Shown here piece after piece: positions 11,059 through 30,207 of a stretch of DNA of 31,985 bases. Origin of the DNA: Saccoglossus kowalevskii (taxonomy: Eukaryota > Hemichordata > Enteropneusta > Harrimaniidae). The notes beneath the pieces were generated by a model that saw only the letters and a list, made by a program, of their open reading frames with translations, was not told where the DNA came from and ran no database searches. The stretch's first letter is position 1, and the number at the start of each line of letters is the position of its first letter. Made by a program: the position numbers and the translations under genes. The stretch is taken from NCBI RefSeq assembly GCF_000003605.2, contig NW_003139320.1, positions 122,554-154,538 of the forward strand, read 5' to 3'.

Positions 11059-13059
11059 ATGATGGAGAGAATTGTTAGCAAGGGCCCGGCTGAATACTTC
11101 TACATCAAGACAACTCTGTAAGTTCCACATTTTTTTAATTCTTTTTACACAACACTGACTTTGGAAAGTACAGCAGAAATAAGGTCCCTACCGTACAAGT
11201 TGAACAATATTGTATACACAAGCATCTAATTACAAAGTTACATTTACAAATAACAAAATTCACCAGTAATTAGACATGCGAAAATACATAATATTGCATC
11301 TATAAATATAGCTGCTTCACAGTTATGACTAGCTTTGACAAAGGTCATGGTTCTTGTTTGCTAGGGGCAACTTTATAACATCGCTTCCGAAAACATGGAT
11401 TTATATTATATTCCAAGTATAAGCTTGGTTGGAAGATATTTAGAAAGCTAGAAGTAAATGTGCATCTACAATCGCATAATTATATATGGGCATAATTAAT
11501 TAGGTTATCTGACCAGCTAATTGATTCATGTCTGCTTCAGTGTTTTCAATTTTGAAATTCATATCAATCATATCTCTTGTCAGATCGATACCTTCATTAT
11601 AGCACTGGTTGTCCATAATTGTTAATTACAATTTGTCCCAAAAATGAAACACAAATTTCAAGTGGCAATTCCCTGTATTAATGTTTTGCCTTTCATTATA
11701 TATTACATATTGGGAGTATGGCAAACTATAAAAAAAAATGCAATAATTTTCGTAGACAATCTATCCTATAGTCTGTTAATTATTTAAATTGCATTCAGCT
11801 TTACTACCCAGAATTATTTTCACAATTTTATTAACAACACCGTAACTACACAGTGTTCTTTTTATTCCAATTAATTCTTCATATTTTTTACTCTTTCTAG
11901 AGAGTTCAAAGATGAAAATACCAGTATAGATGTATTGTTATTTAAAGCTATTATTGTCAAGGCCTTACTATCTCTCTATGGTGAGGTAGGAGCAGCAATT
12001 ACAGTGGATGTCTTGAAATTTAATGACAGATTGGAGGCTATTTTACGAGTACATAACAGGTAGGTATATATATATAATAAATATAAATATATAAAAATGG
12101 GAAAAAAATTTAATCTGCCATTCACATTCAAATTTTGTTTCACATACTTTTGCTTTCAGTGGTTTCCGTAAATTATGGAGTGCTTTAACCCTGTATAGTT
12201 GTTATGGCGACAAGCAGTGTGTATTTCGAGTACATCAGGTAGGCATGACTGAGAGTCAGTCATCTCAAATATGTCATCTGTTTTCAACTGAAAATTCATA
12301 TTGGAGCTAGAATATATCTATGTATATTTCATGATAGACAAGACACATCAGAATATTTAGATATTTGGTCATTATGTCCAATGTATGTACCAAGTTTGAA
12401 CAAATCTGTCCATGCAAGACTGGAATTTTGTTTTGAAATAGATCATTTATCCCTCTATAGAGGGACTGTGATTTTATATATTACACTACATAGTATAATG
12501 TACCAGTATTGCACATGAGTTAAATTTACAGAGATGAAAGACAGTTCCTTTCACATAGAATTTTTTTATTTCAAAATGCATAGACTGGTTCACAGAAAAT
12601 CAAAAGTGGAGCAATGTTCAGAAGTCTAATTTAATGGTTTGCTACATTGATTACAATGCAAAGATGAACTTTGTTTTTTTCTGTTACTCAGAGTATGCTA
12701 TATCCTGCTGTCCTATATTCAACTCTGCAACCTCATGGATGGACTTCAATGGAAATCTTCTATAAATTTCCATAAACAAATATTCACACCACTCTGAATA
12801 TAATTGTATGGCAACCATTTACCAGAGTGTTTTTTTTCTGTTACTCAGAGTATGCTATATCCTGCTGTCCTATATTCAACTCTGCAACCTCATGATGGAC
12901 TTCAATGGAAATCTTCTATAAATTTCCATAAACAAATATTCACACCACTCTGAATACAATTGTATGGCAACCATTTACCAGAGTGTTTTTTTTTTTTTGT
13001 AGGTATCATCCTGTCTCATGGCACTGGCCGTCAACACAAGACAAGATGCCATTCTCTGA
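11059..13059 (+). CDS. RPP14: RPP14, ribonuclease P/MRP protein subunit p14, complete
   Basis: Four exons: 11059-11117, 11901-12059, 12160-12238 and 13003-13059 (TGA). GT-AG junctions and phases (2, 0, 0) close perfectly into a 117-residue protein; the human protein is 124. Two consecutive ATGs (11059 and 11062) follow an in-frame TAA at 11029, so either could start it. Signature stretches are ERIVSKGPAEYFYIKTTLEF at the N-terminus, AIIVKALLSLYGEVGAAI, then ILRVHNSGFRKLWSALTLYS, and a final VSSCLMALAV before a short tail. The order and spacing are those of the Rpp14/Pop5 family. The protein is a nuclear/nucleolar subunit of RNase P and MRP, which process the 5' end of tRNA and pre-rRNA. The gene was assembled by eye because every exon is shorter than 60 codons. 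Exon 4 follows a poly-T tract that ends a 157-bp tandem duplication. A 5' untranslated exon may exist upstream but was not resolved. Confidence 0.94.
12681..12992. repeat. 157-bp tandem duplication in RPP14 intron 3
   Basis: Two copies, 12681-12837 and 12838 to about 12992, are nearly identical: one base is missing in copy 2 (CATGATGG for CATGGATGG) and there is one substitution (GAATACAAT for GAATATAAT). Each copy is entered by a T run and CTGTTACTCAG, and each ends CCATTTACCAGAGTG plus T run. The T run after copy 2 is the polypyrimidine tract of exon 4 at 13003. Confidence 0.9.
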
Positions 13060-13360
13060 TCAACATTTATTTGATACTTTACATAAATTGCTTTTTGAAC
13101 GGTGAACAAATGCAACTACTGTTGATTTGTTGTATGGGGAATCAGGGTTAATGATGTTTATGTTGGGGTGGCTAATCATGTACCTCTTTTGGTCATGTGA
13201 CATTCATTCCAGTAAATCAACACATCTCTGCCTTTCATTTTTATTGTAAACCAGCTACATTTGTATTGATATGTGTAATTGATACAGATAACTGTACCTT
13301 ACACCTTGGCTATTACTGTACAGATTTACTTCAAGTGCAACATTAACAAGGAGATTGGGT

Positions 13361-13572
13361 TACTGTAAAGGGGGTAATTATTCACTGGGTTTTAATTTAG
13401 CTTATTTCGCTGACTGGAAAAATGCGCTAAATTAAAACACAGTGAATATGTAAAATTTAGCATAGAACACATTATCTAAATGATAAAACCGTGAATTTAA
13501 AACCCACTAAATATGCCTGAAATGGTAAATCAGTGAAATTTAAACCCAGTGAAAATTAGTCATTTTACAGTA
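13361..13572 (+). mobile_element. MITE family B, copy 1 (TA-flanked)
   Basis: It runs from TA-CTGTAAAGGGGGTAATTA to GTCATTTTACAG-TA, 212 bp. The inverted ends also carry an inner inverted TTCACTGGGTTTTAATTTAG-type motif. Its near-reverse-complement lies at 15093-15303. TA flanks suggest Tc1/mariner mobilisation. It sits 300 bp past the RPP14 stop and may be in its 3' UTR. Confidence 0.8.
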
Positions 13573-14408
13573 TTCCTCAACTATTGGAAAACTTGGGCAA
13601 GAGTGTTGTGCAAACTCACTACATCAACCATAGTATGTAGTTTCTTAGAGACAACGTCAAAAGGTCGATGTCGGATAAAAAACTAATTTGCTTTAGTTTG
13701 GGGGTGGGGGGTTTTCACCTCAAAAAGTTTCCATCCTACAAAAATGATTTTATTTTTTAATGAAGTCAAAACAATCTTGGAGTATTTGTAGTTCGTTTTT
13801 TTTTCTATCCAATCATGGACAAAAATAACAGAAAATAGCCAAGACTGTAAATATGTGTGTCAAATGAGGTCAATTTCAGGGCATGGACCTAGTTTACACC
13901 CACCCGACAAGCAACTGCTATGCCATACTACTGTCCGATTATCAATTTGTATTTGTATTTAATGGTGAATGTAGTCTGACGACGTGATCAATATTTATTA
14001 AGTTTCAGTGGGGGTTGGGGCGGTTTGGGAAAAAACTAAAGGAATTAAGTTTTTTATCCTACATTGAACTTTTGATGTTGTCCCTTACCATTTAGTTATT
14101 GTAGATTCCAATAGAAGTTCTTGATAAATAGATGTATTAGAATGGTCATTTCAATGTCATGAGGTGAGCTATGATTATTTATGATCAAATGACAAAGGCT
14201 ACAATAGAAACTTCATATTAATGTGAATTAATCTCTGTTCTTCTTTGTGCACAGAACAATGAACCAGCTTGCATAATCATTGCATAATCATTCGTCCAAA
14301 ACACTAACATGATTTTTATTTCAAAGTTGAGTTAATTGCATAGGGCACCACACAGTGTTTCTAATACAAAGTGTCACCCCAGGAAATTTTGTCAAGTTTA
14401 ACATGTAG

Positions 14409-14603
14409 TACTGTGGAATACTTTATTTTCGCAGGAATTAATTTTTGCTGAAAAGGCTTTTTGGGCGTTTTGTATGGAATTTATTTTCACTGATTTTTGA
14501 TTAGTTTAAAGTGAAATATAGGAAAAAAAGAATATCCGCTGGATTTTATTTTCACAGAATCATCCCTTCAGCGAAAATAGCGAAAAAAAAGTATTCTACA
14601 GTA
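14409..14603 (+). mobile_element. MITE family A, copy 2
   Basis: TA-CTGTGGAATACTTTATTTTC to GTATTCTACAG-TA, 195 bp, same orientation and clearly the same family as 441-626. It lies in the RPP14-CCNQ spacer and is non-coding. Confidence 0.8.
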
Positions 14604-15092
14604 TGTGTACAGGCTTTTATTGTTTATTGACATCAAGATAAATTGTCATAGAAATATTTATTTATTTAGCACTAAATCATAACAATCACTGAACAGGTAA
14701 ATCAGTGATAATAAAAATTTGACTCAACTCAAATTGTGGTTTTCAGTGAAAGGATTAATTACAGTGAAGTATCATGCTTAAAAGATTCGGCTAAAGTCTT
14801 TGTACGTCAAATTTAACCCAATAAAACAATCTGTGACTAGTTCAAAATCGTCTGTGCCACTAAGGGCGCTGTAGCAACATAACTGGATTACAGTTCATCA
14901 CTAGGTGGCAGTATTTAAAGACTTGAAAACCAGTCTATTTTACACACAACTGCATAGCAGCTGCTGTGTTGTTACTAAGTCTAAACAAATGAAGTTACCG
15001 GTAATTGTTTTCTGGAATTACCTGAGAATTTTAAACAATTGATTTCTTTTGCTACGAAACAAAACTTGATAGTAGAGCTGATTGATACAATG

Positions 15093-15303
15093 TACTGTAA
15101 AGTGACTAATTTTCACTGGGTTCAGATTTCACTGATCTACCATTTCAGGCATATTCAGCGGGTTTTAAATTCATGGTTTTATAATTTAGATGATGTGTTC
15201 TATGCTAAATTTTACATATTCACTGGGTTTTAATTTAGCCCATTTTCCAATCAGCGAAATAAGCAAAATTAAAACCTAGCGAATAATTAACCCTTTTACA
15301 GTA
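15093..15303 (-). mobile_element. MITE family B, copy 2 (inverted relative to copy 1)
   Basis: 211 bp from TA-CTGTAAAGTGACTAATTT to AACCCTTTTACAG-TA. It matches the reverse complement of 13361-13572 over its whole length at roughly 90 percent by eye. It is non-coding; open frames across it are incidental. Confidence 0.8.
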
Positions 15304-15425
15304 CATGGAATGTCATAGACACACACCACTACGAGTATCAACCAGCTGTACAAATAACAACTATTACTTTTGTATCATATACCGGTATATTCTAATTGTC
15401 AAAAACATTGCTATATATTGTTGTT

Positions 15426-15552
15426 TTAAAGGGTGATGGTCATTGTGCAGCATCCTGTTCAAAATGGGACAATGTACACAACATTGTAAAATACATTGTT
15501 TACATGAAATTCAAACACGCACTGCGCGACGACAACCGCTCTCTAAAACTAA
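15426..15552 (+). repeat. Repeat family C, copy 2
   Basis: It starts TAAAGGGTGATGGTCAT, continues with GTAAAATACATTGTTTACAT and GAAATTCAAACACGCACTG, and ends near CTCTAAAACTAAG. It shares order and sequence with the copies at 5641 and 17645. No terminal inverted repeat was seen. Confidence 0.6.
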
Positions 15553-16150
15553 GATATTGAATCATAATACATTGCTCCTAAAAAAATTGGGGCCATGCAT
15601 ATTATTTGTGGCAGAGTTGTACAGAAATTTTTTTTTTTTGGAAAATAAATTTTTTTTCAACATTAATATATAGTACCATTTTATTATTTTGAGCAGATAT
15701 TATTTGTTTTAAAACAATTCTGCCATCATATGATTTGATTGTTTTCCTTGCACTGTTAAAACACACAATTTTTTTTTGTCATCGAGGCAACATACTGAGC
15801 CAAAAGGAACTGTGTGATAACAAATGAGTAAACACTAGAAAGTTTTCATTTAAAGGGGAACCTTCCAAGCCCAGGGATTGCACCAAAGAATCATGGGACA
15901 CTAGTGTTTACGTTATTTACAAAGTTAATCTATCTTTTGTTATCAATTGTAATTTTAATACAGAAAATAAATTTGTTGTGAGATTAGGCTTAACTGGAAG
16001 TGCTTCTTTAACAGGTTTTATCACACAGAATTAGAAATGATATTTTACAACTGAAAATTATATACACCATAGTGTGTGATAGATGTGATACTATCAAATA
16101 CATATACATCACCATCTACCTTAGTATTGATGTGCTGTTCCCATTTATAC

Positions 16151-16511
16151 ACCACTCAAATAATGTCTAGGAACAATGCTAGTAATATCTCATTGCAGTC
16201 AGCTTTGAACCTCAAATTGTGTTGCTTGAATGATAAAAATGTTGTCAACATAACTTTTTCAATCATCTGAAAATCATAGTCATGTAGAACCGCAATGGCG
16301 CTATATTTAAACTGGCCAATGAGTATTAAAATTGAATTAAAATATCTTCAAAGTTATATGGATTACCTCAATTTCCTGGGTCTTGATAGTGGAGTACAGT
16401 GATCACTCGCCTCAGAAAGTAAGCTCTGGATATCCGATGGTGTGTGACATTAAGCATAAATTGAAATTGTAATGAGATATCACTAGCATTGTACCTAGGC
16501 ATTAGTGGAGT
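16151..16511. mobile_element. Inverted-repeat pair downstream of CCNQ
   Basis: The arm 16151-16199 (TAATGTCTAGGAACAATGCT, AGTAATATCTCATTGCAG) matches the reverse complement of 16466-16511 (AATGCCTAGGTACAATGCTA, GTGATATCTCATTACA). The 266-bp spacer has no gene. It could be a foldback element or two oppositely placed copies of a short repeat; full ends were not defined. Confidence 0.5.
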
Positions 16512-16760
16512 GGAATGCATTCGCAATGCCAAACAGCGCAAGGAACATTCTAGACTAATCAACTCCTGATTGACAGTTCTTCGAGCTGGAAATATTACAC
16601 AACTATGTCATTCAACGCAGAGAAAGGCTGAAAAACTGAGATGAACACAAATTTTGACTTCTTATACATTTCAAAAATGATGTAAACATACAATGTCTCA
16701 AAATATCACATAATTGTGTGTGGACTACATGTACTGGAGTCTTAGTATTTCCATATCAGG

Positions 16761-19700
16761 TCACACATTCATTTCCATAGCATACATGTTAATAAGTTCA
16801 ACTATGATAGATTGAATTTTACTTTCCACGATGTCTTCGCAAAATACCTAAAAGAAACAAAAATAACCCAGTATTAGACTAACAAATAAAATTGTATCTT
16901 GTTCGTGTGTACCTGTGATAGTAACTATTAAAAGTAGCTGTTATTGATGTGAAGAATGCCAAGTGGCTGTCTCATATATTTAGTTCTATCATTTTTATCC
17001 AATGAGCATGCATGTATTAAAATCCAACTGCAGTCTGCATGTATGAACACCATGTCATTTCACTTGTTGCATTTGATACGCGCCCCACGCAACGTATACA
17101 ACACATGTGAAAATCATGTGTACACTTTGATGCACTGCTTTAATTTCGAACTAAAGTGACAAAATTACAGTGTTATAAAAGTCAGCGAGCGAAAAAATAA
17201 AACACGTATATTACAGTTATGTTTGTACCTGCCACCACTGTTTGTCAGCATCGTCATTGAAAGGAACTCCAACACCATTGCATTGTAGTGAAAAATAAAG
17301 TACGGTCACAGCAAGATGTTGCGGCTTCACTCTAAGACACAAATCACTGTGATAACTGTCGCGTAACAACGCCCAGGCAGTTTTGGCAATCGGTGTATCC
17401 GCCCACACTGAAGGACTCAGCCAGTCTTTCAGTGAAACCAGATAATGAAGTAAATATTTATGAGGTAGCTCAAATGCTATTTGAAATTTCAGAACTCTTA
17501 ACATTAGTAGTTCACAGTTGGCGAGGCTTTCCCTCAGCTCCCAGTACTCATCGTTGATTTCCAGTGGAGGCCTGTCTGTATGCAATGTCCTGTAATAAAA
17601 ATGCATTAATTAGCAACAGACAGATATCTCATCACATTGTAATCTAAAGGGTGGTGGTCATCATGTCCATATCATGCTTGATATGAAACCCACAAGAATG
17701 TAAACAATCCATGTGAAATACATTGTTTGTTTACATGAAATTCAAACACAGCATTGCACAACAACAAATGCCCTTAAATTAGGATTATTATAAAAGCAAT
17801 TATTGAAGCATGGAGCTCATAATGCATGCAATTGCACTGTCCACCTTACTCTTTATTAACCTTAACCATTCAATTGCATTGGATAAACATTTTTTCTTTT
17901 ATTTTTGCAAAACAAGACAGGAATGTCATAGTTCTTGTAAATGTAATTTGAGAGAGAACTATAATTTATATTTAGCAAAGAATATCTTTATTAATAATAT
18001 GCTTTTATACAGCCACCTTGTGTAACAGCCAAAATTTAGTCTGCAATTGCATTAGCTAATATATTTTTGTTTTACATTTATAAAGAATTTTTTTTAATAT
18101 GAAATATAATTTAAAACATGTTTAGCACTGAACAGAAAACAACAAGAACATATGGAAAACACTGACAAAATAGTAGTAACATAATATCCACTATATGGGA
18201 CCAAAACATAAACCCTAAAAACCTTAAAATCACATCGCAAGCAATTTATAATAGTTGTGAAAGTAGGATTTAGGAACTAACTCAAAAACAAGCACAGTTC
18301 ACATGCTTCAACATTCTATGGTTACATCAGTGATATTACACACTGTAAGCGGTATTATGAGTGAATTTCACTAAATTAAATCTGTGTGATCATAAAACTC
18401 ATTAAAGGCCTTCGCGAAATCAGAGCGAAATGCCATGGGCAGAATTATTGAGGTGTGGCTATTCAAATTCAGGTTGCTAATTCACTATCTGCTAAAACAT
18501 CAAGACTGTGTACAAGTAAATAACAAAAACCTAACAGTAATTACTGTGGTAACTTTACTTTTTCTTCTTGAATCTAACCAGGTTTTCAAGGAAATCTTGA
18601 CCAATGCTCAAGTAATCATTATAAATTTGACAAACCCGTACAATCAGTATTCTGATATTCATAGTTGTAAATTGCTGAAAATAAACAGGCATGTTTTCTT
18701 TATCTTTTGTCAGTGATTTTGCAAAAGCATGTACACTGATTAAGGTAGATCCATTATGATAGCCTTTGTTCTGGGTCCCTTAAATAGTCATAATGGGGAT
18801 TTAATTTACTGGCCAATTGTGGTAATTTACTTGTTCTATATATCATAATCCCTTAAAGAAATTGATGCAAAATTTCCGCAACTGGTATGTTGTGCCATGC
18901 CCTCTATAGTTGTCACCACGATTTTGAGGTGATAAATATGCTAATGAGGACCGGGAATTGTAAACTGCCAACCAATAAGAGAGGCAGCTTTTGATCTGAC
19001 TTGTTCTAAGCAACTACAATGCATGCATGACCTGATACATAGAATCTTCTGCGCAAGTGTACATTTACTTTCCTTATTTGGAAGTGTTCCACGTCCCTGC
19101 ATATACTAAATAATAGCAATTAAGGTAGAAGCCTAGTCATAATTTTTGATAAAATTGGTCATAAATCGCATGACAATGTTCATTATTTTATTATGTACAA
19201 ACATGAAGCTAATGTCTCATGATACAATGAAATAGCATTATTTTGTGTGTTGCAGTTATTCTTTTTGAGAAACGTGTCCTAATATTTTTTGAAAATTGCT
19301 ATTTTTAGAACAATTCCATAGAACACAATGTTCAAGAAAAATTGCATTTTTTGACACCTTTCAAAACCCAGATTTTTAAATAATTCAGAACAACAACAAG
19401 TACTCCATCATTAACAATATATGATTTTTTCAGCCTATGTCACCAGGCTAAATTTTGAGATATTGCATAATATCTCTGCCATAGAAACCTATGGTAAAAG
19501 TGTTATAATAGTGTCAAAATGGCGACTTTCCACTAAAATACAACCATCAATTTCTCGAAAAAAAGGCTGGTGACCCCCAACTTTTTTAGGTCAATATCCT
19601 TATATTGCCTTGGAGTACATTTTATTACAATTTATGAGTAGGCTTCTACCTTAATATGCCTCAGAACAGACCATGGACCACAATTTAAGAAAAGGTAAAA

Positions 19701-20156
19701 AAGACTACAAAATTGGCATGGCTGGGCCAGTCTATGATCTACTATACAAATGTAATTATTTGAATCATGGAACTAAAAAATGCGTTTTTATTTTTCATGT
19801 TTGAATTAACAGACTTCAAGCATACTAGTATTAGTAATAGTGTGTACATGATTCAAGTGACTGTGCGATGGATATACCGACCTATAGCAAACATTGAGTA
19901 TATCTCGCAGTCGGATTTGTTGTTCACATACTTTAGCAGCAAGATATATAGATGACGATGCTATGAGGTAAGGATCGTGGTTTTCCAACAAACACTCCTT
20001 GAAGAAACGGTGATAAATTAGACAAGCAGTTGCCATGGGAACAGAGTCCATCTGAAGTTTGGTGCCAGACTCCAGCATATAAGTTATGACTTTAAAATGA
20101 GTTCTGGTTTCTCGTGATGTAGACCTTGCCACCGTCATAGATCGACATTCCGCCAT
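16761..20156 (-). CDS. CCNQ: CCNQ, cyclin Q (FAM58A/cyclin M), complete
   Basis: Three minus-strand exons, 20156-19882, 17589-17229 and 16847-16761 (TGA), give 240 residues; the human protein is about 248. The start ATG lies in a CCGCCAT (reverse ATGGCGG) context right at the shared promoter. Cyclin-box landmarks: [17 protein letters not shown], then [12 protein letters not shown], then [20 protein letters not shown] in exon 1; [34 protein letters not shown] and [17 protein letters not shown] in exon 2. The exon 3 tail [20 protein letters not shown] matches the family C-terminus. The exon 1/2 join ([17 protein letters not shown]) aligns with the human protein without a gap, which supports the non-consensus donor GTCGGT at 19881-19876. 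Family knowledge: CCNQ activates CDK10, and loss causes STAR syndrome in people. Intron 1 (about 2.3 kb) holds a TTAA-bounded MITE and other repeats. Confidence 0.96.
17645..17784 (+). repeat. Repeat family C, copy 3
   Basis: TAAAGGGTGGTGGTCATCAT, a middle with a TGTAAACAATCCATGTG variant, then AAATACATTGTTTGTTTACA, GAAATTCAAACACAGCATTG and CCCTTAAATTAGG. It lies in CCNQ intron 1, 56 bp from exon 2. Confidence 0.6.
19120..19654. mobile_element. TTAA-bounded MITE in CCNQ intron 1
   Basis: The left end is TTAAGGTAGAAGCCTAGTCA and the right end is GAGTAGGCTTCTACCTTAA. The 23-base ends match as inverted repeats with one mismatch. If the TTAA at each side is the target duplication, the structure is piggyBac-like. 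The 535-bp interior is AT-rich, lacks a transposase and has no significant open frame. Confidence 0.75.
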
Positions 20157-20585
20157 TTCTGGGTTCTGGGTGAAGCAAATGTGGTAACCGATGGCGCGCG
20201 GTGACTTTGCGTCAAGGAGTTATTTACCGTACACCAAAACACCTCTTTCACGACATTTCCAACTATAATTTTCCACTCAACACTTGTTTTAAAATGTGTG
20301 AACGCGTACATCAGAAGCTACCAGACAGCAATTAAAACATGTGAACGAGCTGAGAATCTTTAAAACAAAGAAAATTCGCGAAACTCGTTTTCTCCACCGT
20401 GGGCTGACATCTTGAATTTAAAACGAGGCTCTGCACATGCGCATAGGTAGGACCGCCATTTTCAACAGATCTAAAGTTTTGCTATGCTGCGTGTCTGTTT
20501 TGATTTTTAAGTCGTGGTATTGTGTACAAATTTTCAACTGACGTGTGCATTTATTAACAGATAGGAAGTCAGGAATTGATTCAAG
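20157..20585. promoter_or_regulatory. Candidate bidirectional CCNQ-POC1 promoter
   Basis: Only 429 bp separate the two start codons. The segment has clearly more CpG than the surrounding introns (for example GGCGCGCGG near 20193, ACGCGT near 20302, TTCGCGAAACTCG near 20377). An NRF1-like TGCACATGCGCAT sits at 20432-20444, and a YY1-like GACCGCCATTTT at 20451-20462. CCNQ itself begins in CCGCCAT, and POC1 begins in CAAGATGGCC; both resemble YY1 sites overlapping the start. No TATA box was seen at a convincing place. Transcription start sites are not known. Confidence 0.7.

Positions 20586-30207
<9,622 letters not shown>

Larger units (their letters stand above)
13060..16760. other. RPP14-CCNQ tail-to-tail spacer
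   Basis: No gene was recognised here. It contains both 3' UTRs, whose poly(A) sites could not be placed, plus MITE copies at 13361-13572, 14409-14603 and 15093-15303, a family C repeat at 15426-15552 and an inverted pair at 16151-16199 and 16466-16511. No open frame resembles HTD2, which shares the RPP14 transcript in vertebrates. Confidence 0.6.

Noticed and set aside
13060-13151. Continuation of the open frame 12960-13151 as a second cistron
   Set aside because: It reads RPP14 exon 4 in the wrong frame and has no family similarity.
16368-16562. Open frame sharing NASDISLQ with a plus-strand frame at 16076-16270
   Set aside because: The similarity comes from the inverted repeat pair at 16151-16199 and 16466-16511, not from related proteins.
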